From positions 372,001 through 436,000 of the forward strand of contig CAVPUC010000004.1 in the NCBI GenBank assembly GCA_963708865.1: a DNA stretch of 64,000 nt. Reading direction: 5' to 3'. The notes beneath the pieces were generated by a model. It saw only the letters and a program-made list of their open reading frames with translations, was not told the DNA's origin and did no database searches. This DNA is from DAIDKA01 sp963708865 (GTDB lineage Bacteria > Pseudomonadota > Gammaproteobacteria > Steroidobacterales > Steroidobacteraceae). The position numbers were made by a program, and so were the translations under genes. Every line of letters begins with the position of its first letter. Position 1 is the stretch's first letter. Positions 20,290 to 30,745 of this stretch are shown piece by piece.

Positions 20290-21678
20290 CAGCAATCTGG
20301 TGACGCTCGGCAGTCCGATGCCGGCCCAAAAGACCGATCCCGCGCCAGGGATCGCAGGCGAACAACGCTACCGACCCAGCCTCGCAGGACGGCAGTACCG
20401 CGGCGAGCGGCAGCCGATCCCTCCGCCGCTGCCGCAGCCGGCCAGAAACCCGCGGGCCCTTCGGCCCCGAGACGTCCCAACGTGCGCACCGCGCACGCGC
20501 GCAGCAATGCCGCAGCCGGCTCGACCAACCCGGCCAGCGCGGAACCGCAGGTTCTCGCGCAGGAGCCCGTTGCCGACTTCGGCAGCGTCATGGCGAGCGC
20601 CCTGGGGCGCAGCGCCGCCAGCGGCAACAACAGCGCAGCAGCGGTCAACACATCAAGCGGCATCACCGACTCCACGACCCCTGCCCCCTCCGGTCAGCAG
20701 GGTGCCGGCAGCGCCGATCCCGCGGCCTGGTTGGCGCAGGCACTGATGCCACCCGCGGCGGCGCCAGCGGCCGCGGGTGCGCCTGGCACCTCGAGCAACG
20801 CGGTCGCGCCATCAGGCGCCACCGCGGGCCCCGCCCTCATTGAACTGTCCGTAGATCCAGGTTCAGACGCAGTCGATGCCCAGACCGCGGCTGGCTATGC
20901 GACGCAACTCGCCGCGCCGCATGGGCTCGCCGTCGGACTGTCACCACGGAGCGCAGTCAACGCGATCCGCACCGCGCTCAATGCCAACTCCGCCCCGACG
21001 CCCGTCGCGCTGAGCAGCGATTCGCAAACCGTGGCGGCCACCGCCCCGGCACCCGCCAACATCAACGTACTGGCAGATGTGCAAAAACTGATCACGGGCC
21101 TCACCGGGCCGGACTCAGCCGATGCCGACGCCGACGCCGACGCCGGCACACCTACGACGCACACGGCAACGGCGAGCGCCAGCACGGATACCGCGCAGGC
21201 CGCCGCGGCGCTCCAGGCCGCCTCGCTCACCCGTCCGAGCGCCCTTGGCGCCGCGACGCTCACCATCCACGCGCCGGTGGGTTCGGCGGCTTTCGCGGAT
21301 GAAGTGGGTTCCCGGGCCACAAGCCTCGCTCAGTCCGGCATCACGCAGGCTCAGCTGCAGTTGAATCCCGCCGACATGGGACCGGTGCAGGTGCATATCA
21401 CCCTGCAGTCCGGCCAGGCGAGCGTCTGGTTCGGCGCCACCCACGCGGATACTCGCGCCGCGCTCGAACAGTCACTGCCGCGCCTGCGGGAACTGTTCGC
21501 CGGTGCCGGCATGCCGCTGACCGATTCCGGAGTTTTTCGCGAGCCACCCCAGCAACAGCAGACCCAGCCCCTGGTCCCGGCCAGCAGCGGGCGCACTGCA
21601 CTCAACGAAACCCAGGTCGCATCGAGCGTGACACAAGTCGCAACCGTGCGGCTGTCGCTGCTCGACACCTACGCCTGA
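20279..21678 (+). CDS. fliK: Flagellar hook-length control protein FliK
   Basis: Molecular ruler that stops hook export and switches FlhB specificity. Most of the protein is low-complexity Ala/Pro/Ser/Thr sequence, including a short Asp-Ala run near 21120. The C-terminal Flg_hook domain is clear: GITQAQLQLNPADMGPVQV, ASVWFGATHADTRAALEQSL, LRELFAGAGMPL. Start GTG 20279 is chosen for the GGGAGG sequence ten bases upstream; an ATG at 20237 in the same frame overlaps fliJ more. The frame changes between about 20350 and 20480. Corrected length about 465 residues. Confidence 0.88.
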
Positions 21679-21690
21679 GAGCCTGTGCCA

Positions 21691-21714
21691 GCCGCGCCGG
21701 AATTCTGGCGCGGC
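21691..21714. other. Perfect 8-bp inverted repeat between fliK and fliL
   Basis: GCCGCGCC, an 8-base loop containing GAATTC, then GGCGCGGC. It starts 13 bases after the fliK stop. No T-run follows, so it is either a weak terminator or an RNA-stabilising hairpin at the end of the fliE-K unit, just before a new sigma54 promoter. Confidence 0.5.
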
Positions 21715-21798
21715 GCGTGGCCTGTGACGCCCGTTCACATTCCAACAGAATGCGCAAAAGCCTTAATTCATAGGGACTTAAGCTCATCCCGGCGCGCG

Positions 21799-21814
21799 TG
21801 GCATACACGTTGCA
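21799..21814 (+). promoter_or_regulatory. Sigma54 promoter of fliL
   Basis: TGGCATACACGTTGCA, with GG-N10-GC spacing and the TTGCA of the -12 element, 52 bases before the fliL ATG. It marks the start of the fliL-R/flhB unit. Confidence 0.85.
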
Positions 21815-21865
21815 CTACCTGACACAAGTGATTCTCACGTCCTTGCTGCGCAGGAAGATCAAAGA

Positions 21866-22405
21866 ATGGCCGTACGACCCTCCGCTCCCGCCTCCGCCCC
21901 CGCAGCAGCAGGCGCCGCTGCCGCGGCGCCTGCTGCTGCTGCTGTCCGCCGCAAGAAGCCCTGGCTGCTGATCGGCATTGCCGGCGCGGTACTGCTGATT
22001 TGCGGCGGCACCGGTGCCTGGCTGATGCTGGCGCATAACGCGCCCAAGAAAACCACCACAGCTGTCGCCGCGCCGCCCTCAGGTCCGCCGCTGTACCTAC
22101 CCCTGGATCCACCGTTCGTCGCCAATTTCGAAGGTGACCAGCAGGTGCGCTTCCTGCAAGTCACCGCACAGATCATGACCCACGATGCCAAGACGCTCGA
22201 GGCCTTGAAGGCGGCCGACCCCATCATCCGCAATGACCTGCTGCTGCTGTTCAGTGCCCAGAAGGCCACCGATCTCGCCACCAATGACGGCAAGGAAAAA
22301 CTGCGGGCGTCGGCGCTCGAGGCGGTGCGCAAGGTACTCGCAGCCAATGACGGCAAGCCCGAAAAGGTCGATGCGGTGCTCTTCACCACCTTCGTGATGC
22401 AGTAA
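21866..22405 (+). CDS. fliL: Flagellar basal body-associated protein FliL
   Basis: Single-pass inner-membrane protein that associates with the stator. After an Ala/Pro-rich cytosolic start it has a basic anchor RRKKP, one transmembrane helix (WLLIGIAGAVLLICGGTGAWLML, about residues 33-55), and a periplasmic FliL domain with YLPLDPPFVANFEGDQQVRF, LQVTAQIMTHD, DPIIRNDLLLLFSAQ and a C-terminus ending VLFTTFVMQ. The frame is intact at 179 residues. It is the first gene after a sigma54 promoter. Confidence 0.95.
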   Translation: MAVRPSAPASAPAAAGAAAAAPAAAAVRRKKPWLLIGIAGAVLLICGGTGAWLMLAHNAPKKTTTAVAAPPSGPPLYLPLDPPFVANFEGDQQVRFLQVTAQIMTHDAKTLEALKAADPIIRNDLLLLFSAQKATDLATNDGKEKLRASALEAVRKVLAANDGKPEKVDAVLFTTFVMQ

Positions 22406-22424
22406 GAAGCGAGGGATTGCCATT

Positions 22425-23444
22425 GTGATTGCCGAAGGCGCCGAGAAAATCCTCAACCAGGAAGAGGTTGACGCCCTCATCAACGGCATCGACATGGGTG
22501 CCGTCAGCACCGAGCCCAGCGGTCGGCCCGGGCGAGGCGCGCACTTACGATTTCGTAAACGACCTGCACGTCGCACGCCGGCGCATGCCGGCGCTCGAGA
22601 TGATCAACGAGCGCTTCGCGCGCCTGTTCCATCAGTCGCTCTATAACCTGCTGCGCCGCAGCCCCGAGATCTCGGTGTCGCAGGTGACCATGAAGAAATT
22701 CAACGACTACGTGAACACCCTGCATATGCCCACGAACATCAACGTGGTGCGCATCAATCCGCTGCGCGGCATGGGCCTGGTGGTGCTGGACCCGAAGCTG
22801 GTCTTCACCGCGGTTGATAACCTGTTCGGTGGTATCGGTCGCCACGCCAAGGTCGAAGGGCGCGATTTTACGGCCACCGAACAGCGCATCATGCAAGCTG
22901 CTGCTGCGTCACGCCTTCGCCAACCTCAAGGAGGCCTGGTCCAAGGTTCTGGCGCTCGACTTCGAACACGTCCAATCGGAAATCAATCCGCACTTTGCGA
23001 AAATCGCCAATCCGACCGAGATCGTCGTGGTCTCGAGCTTCCGCGATCGAGTTGAACGGCGGTGGCGGCGACCTGCACGTCACCATGCCCTACTCGATGC
23101 TCGAGCCGTTGCGCGACCTGCTCGATGCAGGTGGCAGCGCCGATGCGACCGAGACCAACGGACGCTGGAGCAGTGCGCTGCGCGATGACGTTGACGACGC
23201 CGAAATCGATCTCAACGCCGTGCTGGGCGAGGCCACCATCACACTGGCTGATCTGCTGAACCTGAAGCCAGGCGATGTGATCCCCTGCGACTTCAACGGC
23301 TCCATCACCCTGAACGCCGAGAACGTGCCGCTGTTCCGCGGCAACTTCGGCGTCTCCCGCGGTCAGCAGGCCGTGAAGATCAATGAACGCCTCAACCGTA
23401 CCAAGACGGCGGTTGCCGCCAATCCCAATCTGAAAAAGTCCTAG
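22425..23444 (+). CDS. fliM: Flagellar motor switch protein FliM
   Basis: C-ring protein that binds phospho-CheY and sets rotation direction. The N-terminus, from GTG 22425, includes the CheY-binding type segment AEKILNQEEVDALINGI. The middle domain has YDFVNDLHVARRRMPALEMINERFARLF and NVVRINPLRGMGLVVLDPKLVF, with VDNLFGGIG. The C-terminal FliN-like domain has LADLLNLKPGDVIPCDF. Three single-base insertions (near 22520, 22895 and 23045) rotate the frame 0-1-2-0. Corrected length is about 338 residues, typical for FliM. Confidence 0.93.
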
Positions 23445-23455
23445 AGGAAGCACCC

Positions 23456-23786
23456 ATGCCAGAAGCAGAAGCAAGCAGCAGAGTTCGGCACTCTGCAGGA
23501 CGATTCGCCGGCGGAAGCCAAGAGCGACATCAACATGGACGTGATCCTGGATGTGCCAGTGACGCTGTCCATGGAAGTGGGTCGCACGCGGGTTCCGATC
23601 CGCAATCTGTTGCAGCTCAACCAGGGCTCCGTGGTGGAGCTTGAACGCGTCGCCGGCGAGCCGCTGGATGTGTTCGTCAACGGCACCCTCATCGCGCACG
23701 GCGAGGTGGTCGTGGTGAATGAGAAGTTCGGCATCCGTCTGACCGATGTCATCAGCCCCGCCGAGCGTATCCGGAAGCTGCGTTGA
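23456..23786 (+). CDS. fliN: Flagellar motor switch protein FliN
   Basis: C-ring component. The conserved SpoA-type domain is intact: INMDVILDVPVTLSMEVGRT, RNLLQLNQGSVVELERVAGE, DVFVNGTLIAHGEVVVVNEKFGIRLTDV, ending ERIRKLR. The first dozen residues (MPEAEASS) are in another frame, rejoined by removing one inserted base near 23482. Corrected length is about 109 residues. It starts 11 bases after fliM and its stop overlaps the TTG start of fliO. Confidence 0.93.
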
Positions 23787-24184
23787 ACAGCGCCCCCGCC
23801 AGCACGCTCGCCCATGTCTTCGCGGCTCCGGGCGCGGTCTCCAGTGTGCCCGGCACAGGCGTTGCGGGCATCGGCCAGGTGACATTCGCGCTGTGCATCG
23901 TGCTTGGGGCCATTTTTCTGTGCGCCTGGCTCGCACGACGCATGCGCAATATCAGCAGCGGCCGTAGCGGCGCGGTCAATGTCATCTCCGAGGTGCGCCT
24001 CGGACCCAAGGAGCGCGCCGTACTCCTGCAGGTCGGCACCACCCAGCTGCTGGTCGGGGTTGCGCCAGGCCGGATCAGCGCCCTGCACGTGCTGGCCGAG
24101 CCGCTGGCACCGCCTCCCCCTGCTGCACCGGGCACGCCGGGCGCATCGTTCAAGTCGCTGCTTTTGAAGAGCCTGGGCAAGTGA
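23783..24184 (+). CDS. fliO: Flagellar biosynthetic protein FliO
   Basis: Small membrane protein that helps the FliP complex assemble. The 133-residue frame has one hydrophobic helix (FALCIVLGAIFLCAWLA, about residues 35-51). The FliO domain with VNVISEVRLGPKERAVLLQVGTTQLLVGV follows, then a proline-rich tail. The TTG start overlaps the fliN stop and the stop overlaps the fliP GTG, so translation is likely coupled throughout. Confidence 0.9.
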   Translation: MNSAPASTLAHVFAAPGAVSSVPGTGVAGIGQVTFALCIVLGAIFLCAWLARRMRNISSGRSGAVNVISEVRLGPKERAVLLQVGTTQLLVGVAPGRISALHVLAEPLAPPPPAAPGTPGASFKSLLLKSLGK

Positions 24185-24948
24185 TTCGCAATACTCACAA
24201 ATTTCGTGCGCTGCTGCCCGCCGCCGCGGCAGTGATCGCCATCGCGATGCCGCACGTCTGCGCCGCCGACATCGGCCTGCCCGCCCTCACGGTGCAGGGC
24301 GGCGCCGCTGGCGGTCAGACCTATACCCTGACGCTGCAGGTGCTGGTGCTGATGACGGCGCTGTCGCTGCTGCCGGCAATCCTGCTGATGATGACGGCGT
24401 TCACGCGCATCGTCATCGTGCTGGGGCTGCTGCGCCAGGCGATTGGTGCCGGACAGACACCGCCCAACCAGGTGCTGATCGGGCTGTCGTTGTTTCTGAC
24501 CCTGTTCGTGATGGCGCCCGTGGTCGATCGCATCAATGACCAGGCCGTGAAGCCCTATATGGCCGGTACCATCGATTCCACCACCGCACTGACCAATGCG
24601 GTGGGGCCGCTCAAGAGTTTCATGCTGCATCAGACCCGGGAAAGCGATATCGCCACCTTCGTGCGCATCTCCGGCGGCAAGGGCTTCGCGACTCCCGATG
24701 ATGTGCCGTTGAGCCTGCTGGTCCCGGCGTTCGTGACCAGCGAGCTGAAGACCTCCTTCATGATCGGCTTTCTGATCTTCATCCCGTTCGTGATCATCGA
24801 CCTGGTGGTGGCGAGCGTCCTCATGTCGATGGGCATGATGATGGTCTCACCGGTACTGATCTCGCTGCCCTTCAAACTCATGCTGTTCGTGCTGGTCGAC
24901 GGTTGGTCGCTGGTCATGGGCACGCTTGCCTCGAGCTTCTACACATGA
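24181..24948 (+). CDS. fliP: Flagellar export gate protein FliP
   Basis: Core of the export gate in the inner membrane. The 255-residue frame starts with a cleavable-type signal peptide (about residues 1-29, ending CAAD). The helices then include LVLMTALSLLPAILLMMTAFTR and GQTPPNQVLIGLSLFLTLFVM, followed by the DDVPLSLLVPAFVTSELKTSF segment. The end MMMVSPVLISLPFKLMLFVLVDGW is diagnostic. GTG 24181 overlaps fliO by four bases, and the stop overlaps fliQ. Confidence 0.96.
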   Translation: MIRNTHKFRALLPAAAAVIAIAMPHVCAADIGLPALTVQGGAAGGQTYTLTLQVLVLMTALSLLPAILLMMTAFTRIVIVLGLLRQAIGAGQTPPNQVLIGLSLFLTLFVMAPVVDRINDQAVKPYMAGTIDSTTALTNAVGPLKSFMLHQTRESDIATFVRISGGKGFATPDDVPLSLLVPAFVTSELKTSFMIGFLIFIPFVIIDLVVASVLMSMGMMMVSPVLISLPFKLMLFVLVDGWSLVMGTLASSFYT

Positions 24949-25214
24949 CGCCCGAAATGGTCATGACCATCGCCGAACGCGCGCTCGTGATCACCTTGTT
25001 GCTGGCGGCCCCGATGCTGCTCGCGGCGCTGGTAACGGGCCTGGTGATCGGTGCCTTCCAGGCGGCGACCCAGATCAATGAAATGACATTGTCGTTCATC
25101 CCGAAACTGGCGGCGATCGCCGTCACCTTGGTCATCGCCGGCCCCTGGATGATCAAGGTATTCGTCAGCTACACCCGTGAGCTGTTCACCAGCATTCCCG
25201 GCTTGGTCAACTGA
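24945..25214 (+). CDS. fliQ: Flagellar export gate protein FliQ
   Basis: Small gate subunit of 89 residues with two transmembrane helices (ALVITLLLAAPMLLAALVTGLVIG and LAAIAVTLVIAGPWMI) and the conserved FQAATQINEMTLSFIPKL linker. ATG 24945 overlaps the fliP stop by four bases and fliR follows 15 bases after its stop, the universal P-Q-R order. Confidence 0.96.
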   Translation: MTPEMVMTIAERALVITLLLAAPMLLAALVTGLVIGAFQAATQINEMTLSFIPKLAAIAVTLVIAGPWMIKVFVSYTRELFTSIPGLVN

Positions 25215-25229
25215 CTCAAGGCATTCGCG

Positions 25230-26012
25230 ATGATCACACTCACCACTGGACAACTGGAGGCCTGGCTCGGTCAGGTGCTGTGGCCATTTGTGCGGGTGGG
25301 GTCGTGCCTGATGGTGGCACCGGTATTCTCGAGCCAGGCGGTGCCGGTGCGGATCCGCATTGTTCTGGCGGGAGCCATCGCCTTGATCCTCGCGCCGATG
25401 ATCGCCATTCCGCCGCAGCTGACGGCCTTTTCGATCGAAGGGCTGGTAGTGACCGCACAGCAGGTGGTCATCGGTATCGCACTGGGGTTCTGCCTGCAGC
25501 TGGTATTCGACGCGATCACCCTTGGCGGGCAGCTCATCGCCAACAGCATGGGCCTGTCCTACGCGCTGTCCCTGGATCCGGTGCGGGGCACCGGCAGTAC
25601 AGCCCTGGGTGAGCTATACAGCATCTTCGTCACGCTGGTGTTCCTCGCCCTCAACGGTCACCTGCGCCTGATCGAGGTGCTGGCCGACGGATTTCGCACC
25701 CTGCCGGTCGGTGGCACGGGCTTCGGCACGGCGGACCTGTGGCAGGTCGTGACCTGGGGCGGGACGCTGTTCAGCGGCGCGCTGTCGATTGCACTGCCCG
25801 GTATCACCGCGCTGTTGATCGTGAATCTGGCCTTCGGCATGGTCAGCCGCGCCGCCCCCTCGCTCAATCTCATGTCCGTCGGCTTTCCCGTCATCCTGGT
25901 GTTCGGCCTGCTGGTGCTGGTGGTGAGCGTGCCGCAGCTGCTGGCCGGCTTTGAACGGCTGCTGGGACAGTCCTTCATGGTGCTGCAGTCGCTGTCGGGC
26001 GCGCGGATCTGA
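25230..26012 (+). CDS. fliR: Flagellar export gate protein FliR
   Basis: Export-gate membrane protein of 260 residues with about six hydrophobic helices. Family segments include WPFVRVGSCLMVAPVFSSQA near the start, LGFCLQLVFDAITLGGQLIANSMGLSYA in the middle, and VNLAFGMVSRAAPSLNLMSVGFPV toward the end. It lies between fliQ and flhB with two bases before flhB. Confidence 0.96.
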   Translation: MITLTTGQLEAWLGQVLWPFVRVGSCLMVAPVFSSQAVPVRIRIVLAGAIALILAPMIAIPPQLTAFSIEGLVVTAQQVVIGIALGFCLQLVFDAITLGGQLIANSMGLSYALSLDPVRGTGSTALGELYSIFVTLVFLALNGHLRLIEVLADGFRTLPVGGTGFGTADLWQVVTWGGTLFSGALSIALPGITALLIVNLAFGMVSRAAPSLNLMSVGFPVILVFGLLVLVVSVPQLLAGFERLLGQSFMVLQSLSGARI

Positions 26013-26014
26013 CC

Positions 26015-27143
26015 ATGGCAGAAAATGACAACGGCCAGGACCGTACCGAACAACCTACTCAAAAGCGCCTCGACGAGGCGCGCAGAAGTGGTCAGGTTCC
26101 GCGCTCCCGTGATCTGACCACCGCGGCGGTGGTGCTGATCGCGGGCATCGGGCTGCGCTTCTCCGGCGCCGGCATGGCGGCAGGATTCGCCGGCCTGATG
26201 AAGTCCGGGCTGTCACTGCCGCGCGATCAGGTCATGGATGAGAATCTGCTGCTGCCGACCCTGGTGGCACTGGCGTGGCAGGGCATTCTGGTGGCCGCGC
26301 CGATCCTGGGGCTCACCTTGGTGGCCGCACTCTTCAGCCCGCTTGCCATCGGCGGCTGGAACATGAGCTTCCAGGCGCTGGCGCCGAACTTCAGCCGGCT
26401 CAATCCGGCTGAAGGCCTGAAGCGGGTGATCTCCATCCGCGGCGCCGCCGAGCTCGGCAAGGCCTACGCCAAATTCCTGCTGGTCGGCGCTGATTGCCTA
26501 TGTGTTCCTGCGCGCCAAGACCGGGGAGCTTTTGGGCCTGGGCAATGAACCGCTGAATGCGGCCATCGCGCATGCGGTGAATCTGGCGGGCGAGGCGCTG
26601 CTGGCGCTGTCCGGCGCATTGGCCATCATTGCCGCCATCGATGTGCCGCTGACCTTGACCCAGTACATGAAGCAGCTGCGCATGTCGCGCCAGGAAACCC
26701 GCCAGGAGCACCGCGAAAGCGACGGCTCCCCGGAAGTCAAAGGCCGCATCCGTCGCCTGCAACAGGAGCTGGCACGCCGGCGCATGCTGCAGGAAGTCCC
26801 CAAGGCGGATGTGGTCATCACCAATCCGACGCACTACTCGGTGGCCCTGCGCTATGACGAGAAGCGCATGCGCGCGCCGATCGTCGTCGCCAAGGGTGCG
26901 GACGATGTCGCCACCAACATCCGCAAAATCGCGACCGAACACAAGGTACCGATATTCGAAGCACCGCCGCTGGCGCGCGTACTGTTTCGCGATGTCGACC
27001 TGAATGCCGAGGTGCCCTCGACGCTGTACGTTGCCGTCGCCCAGGTCCTCACCTATGTCATCCAGTTACGCAACGCCGCCGGCAGCTCGGCCCGGCCGGT
27101 CCGTCCCGTCATCGATCCGAAGATCGAGGAAACCAGGCACTAA
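26015..27143 (+). CDS. flhB: Flagellar export switch protein FlhB
   Basis: Membrane protein that switches export from rod/hook to filament substrates by self-cleavage. It begins with the family start EQPTQKRLDEARRSGQVPRSRD. Four membrane helices follow, then a cytosolic domain with the autocleavage site NPTHYSVALRYDE and MRAPIVVAKG. One inserted base near 26488 separates AKFLLVG from AYVFLRAKTGE. Corrected length is about 375 residues. It is followed three bases later by flhA. Confidence 0.95.
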
Positions 27144-27146
27144 TCC

Positions 27147-29234
27147 ATGGCAGAGCCTGCACCCTTGAACAACTCCTCCATGCGCAGCCTGCTGCGCGTC
27201 GGCGTCGGCGTGCCCGTCGGGGTGCTCGCCGTGCTGGCCATGGTGGTGCTGCCGCTGCCGCCGTTCGCGCTCGATGTGCTCTTCACCTTCAATATCGCCC
27301 TCTCCATCGTCATCGTGATGGCGGTTTTCAATGTGGCACGGCCCATCGAGTTCGGTGTGTTCCCCACGGTCCTGTTGCTGGCCACTTTGCTGCGGCTGGC
27401 ACTGAACGTCGCCTCCACCCGCGTGGTGCTGCTGCACGGCCACTCCGGACCCGCTGCTGCGGGTCGCGTCATCCAGGCGTTCGGCGAATTCGTGATCGGC
27501 GGCAACTTCGCCGTCGGTGTCGTGGTCTTCATCATCCTCACCATCATCAACTTCGTGGTGGTGACCAAGGGCTCAGGCCGTATTTCCGAGGTGAGCGCCC
27601 GGTTCACCCTCGACGCCATGCCCGGCAAGCAGATGGCCATCGATGCGGACCTGAATGCGGGGCTGATCACGCAGGACGACGCGCGTCTGCGGCGCGCCGA
27701 GGTGCGCCAGGAAGCGGATTTCTACGGCTCGATGGATGGCGCCAGCAAGTTCGTCCGCGGCGATGCGGTCGCCGGCATCATGATCCTCATCATCAATATC
27801 CTGGGCGGTCTGGCGATCGGCACCATTGGTCACGGCCTGGGCTTCGCCGACGCGGCGCGCACCTACACACTGCTGACCATCGGCGACGGGCTGGTGACAC
27901 AGATTCCGGCGCTGCTGCTGTCGACCGCGGTGGCCATCATCGTCACGCGCATGTCCGGCAAGCAGGACATGGGCGGGGAACTGAAACGCCAGCTGTTCGG
28001 ACAACCGCGTGCGCTCGGCGTCGCCGCAGGGCTGCTCGGCCTCATCGGCCTGGTGCCGGGCATGCCCAACATCGCCTTCCTCAGCATGGCGGCGTTGTGC
28101 GGCGGGGGTGCCTATGCCATTCGCAAGCGCCGCGAAGCCGCTGCCGCCAAACCCATCGCAGCACCCGCGACGCCGGCGGTTGCCGGAGAACAAGGAATTG
28201 TCCTGGGACGATGTCCGCCCCGTGGACGTGCTGGGCCTGGAGGTCGGTTACCGGCTGGTGCCGCTGGTGAATAAGACACAAAGCGGCGACCTGCTGGGCC
28301 GCATCCGTGGGGTGCGGCGCAAGCTGTCGCAGGAACTGGGCTTTCTGGTACCGGCGGTGCATATCCGCGACAACCTGGACCTGGCGCCGAACACCTACCG
28401 CATCAATCTGGGCGGCGTGCCGGTTGGGCGAAAGCATGATCTACCCCGAGCGCGATATGGCCATCAATCCGGGTCGCGTGTTCGGCGAAGTGAAGGGCAT
28501 CGCGACCCGCGATCCGGCCTTTGGCATGGAAGCGGTGTGGATTGAACCGACCGACCGGGATCACGCCCAGAGCATGGGTTACACCGTGGTCGATGCAGGA
28601 ACCGTGATCGCGACCCATCTGAGTCACATCATTCAGTCGCACGCCTACGAACTGCTCGGCCATGAGGAAGTCAGCCAGTTGCTGGCCAACGTCGCCAAGA
28701 GCGCGCCGAAGCTGGTCGAGGATCTGGTGCCGAAGGTGCTGCCGATGGCGGTGCTGGTGCGCGTGCTGCAATCCTTGCTCGCCGAGCGCGTGCCGCTGCG
28801 CAATATGCGCGCCATTGTCGAGACCCTGGCCGAACAGGCCCCCCGCTCCCAGGATCCGGCCGTGCTGCAGGCGGCCGTGCGCGTCGCACTGGGTCGCCAG
28901 ATTGTGCAGGACATCGCAGGAATGGTGGGCGAATCTGCCGGTGATGACGCTGGATCCGGACTTGGAACGATTACTGCAAGGATCTATCGGCAGCGCCAAT
29001 TCACCGGCGACGGGTCTGGAACCGAGTCTGGCGGAGCGGCTGCAGACCCGCCTGGCGGAAGGCGCACAGCGGCAGGAACTGATGGGGGAGCCCGCGGTGC
29101 TGCTGGTCCCGCCGCCCTTGCGACAGACGCTGGCCCGTTTCATTCGCGCGAGCGTCCCGAACATGCATGTTTTGGCCTGGAGCGAGATTCCGGACAACCG
29201 CAAAGTCCGGCTGGTTTCGGCGGTCGGTCGATGA
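27147..29234 (+). CDS. flhA: Flagellar export gate protein FlhA
   Basis: Large export-gate protein with about eight N-terminal membrane helices and a cytosolic ring domain that docks chaperones. The diagnostic segment is FVVVTKGSGRISEVSARFTLDAMPGKQMAIDADL, with DFYGSMDGASKFVRGDA after it. Cytosolic motifs include PAVHIRDNLDLAPNTYRI, GYTVVDAGTVIATHLSHII and VPLRNMRAIVETLAEQA. Three inserted bases (near 28190, 28430 and 28935) rotate the frame 0-1-2-0; for example an extra G in GGG splits PVG from ESMIYPERD. Corrected length is about 694 residues. Confidence 0.95.
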
Positions 29235-29265
29235 TGAGTAAGCACGAGGTAGTTGGAGAATTCAG

Positions 29266-30745
29266 ATGAAGATCACACGCCACACAGGACCGGACATCCG
29301 GCACGCGCTGCGTGCAGTTCGTGACAGCCTGGGCGCCGACGCGGTAATCCTGGCCACCCGGCGCACCGCCAACGGGGTGGAGATCACCGCCGCCATGGAT
29401 TTCGACGCCGACAACGTGCAGGACTCCACCGCACCGGTGAGCAGCGCCAGTTTTGCGCCTTTGCCGCTGCCGACGATGCAGGCCATTGCGCCCGCCCCTT
29501 TCATTCCGGAGATCCAGCCGCTTCCCCCGCCGGTTCAGCTGGCGCCATCGATCACACTGCCAACGCCGACACCGGCGACACCGCCGCCGCCGATTTTCTC
29601 CATCACGCCGGAACCGATTCGGAATCTGGCCGCGGTCCCGGTATCGCCGCCATCGCCACCATCGCCGCTTCCCCTGACGGACCTTTCCTTGTCGCTCGCT
29701 ACCACCGAGGCGCCGGGCTCGAGTTCCATCTCCAGTGCCGTCGCGGCCGCGTGGACCGTTCCGGCCGCAACCGAAACGCCGGCGGGCACCTATGTGGTGC
29801 CGATGCTGGATGCCGCGAGCGACGTGATGACGTCGGAGCTGAAGACGCTGCGGCGCATGCTCGAAACGCAGCTGGCGCAGCTCGCCTGGAAGGATCTGAC
29901 GCGGCGGGCGCCGCTACACACCGAAATGCTGCGCGAACTGACCGAGATCGGCATCGAACAGGGACTGGCCGCGGAGATCGTCTCCGGGCTGCCCAAGGTG
30001 TGTGAGGCCAACGTGGCCCGCCGCCACCTCGGCGCGACACTGAGCCAGCGACTGGGCGTGACAGGCGATCACTGGCTGGAAAACGGCGGCCGCATCGCAC
30101 TCGTGGGGCCAACGGGCGTGGGCAAGACGACGGCGCTGGCCAAACTCGCCGTGCGCTGGGTGCTGCGCCACGGCTCGCGGGACCTCGCCATGATCGCCGG
30201 CGATTCGGTGCGCATCGGCGCACAGGATCAGGTGCGCTCGCTGGGGCAGCTACTGGGTGTGCCGGTGTTCGCGCTGGACAGCCTGGAGGAGCTGCCGGGC
30301 GTGCTCGCACGCCTCGGCCGTTTTCGCATGGTGCTGGTGGATACCCCGGGAGCCGGGCAGCGTGACGTGAGCCTGGCGCACCGCCTCTCGCAGCTGTCCC
30401 GGGTCGGCGATGAGCTGCAGACCACACTGGTGCTGGCTGCCAGCACCCAGGCTGGCGCCATCGAGGAGGTCGTGCGCCGCTTCGCACCCGCGCGACCGAC
30501 CAGCTGCGTACTGACCAAAGTGGATGAAGCCGTGACGCCTGGGGGGAGTGCTCTCGGTGCTGATACGTGCCCGCCTGCCCATCGCCTATGTCAGTGACGG
30601 CCAGCGGGTACCGGAGGATCTGCGCCCGGCGCGGTCCGAGGAACTGGTCGCCGCGGCGGTGCAGCTGGCACAGACCAATGGCGCGGCCGCGGATGAAGAT
30701 TTGTTGAAGCGCCGATTTGGAGATGTGGCACATGCACTCGCGTGA
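29266..30745 (+). CDS. flhF: Flagellar biosynthesis GTPase FlhF
   Basis: SRP-type GTPase that sets polar flagellar position. The N-terminal B domain (MKITRHTGPDIRHALRAVRDSLGADAVILATRR) is followed by a long Pro/Thr/Ser-rich linker, about residues 65-165. The NG domain then has the G1 loop ALVGPTGVGKTTALAKLAVRW, GDSVRIGAQDQVRSLGQLLG, VLVDTPGAGQRD and LTKVDEA. One inserted base near 30543 joins the last segment (LSVLIRARLPIAYVSDGQRVPEDL). Its presence with FlhG suggests one or few polar flagella. The end overlaps flhG. Confidence 0.93.

Noticed and set aside
22425..23444. fliM and similar broken genes as true pseudogenes
   Set aside because: The protein continues in the next frame with full conservation and no other lesions, and housekeeping genes show the same pattern, so error is more likely than decay.
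27147..29234. Programmed ribosomal frameshifting as the cause of the frame breaks
   Set aside because: The sites share no slippery sequence or downstream structure and occur in dozens of genes that are never frameshifted elsewhere.
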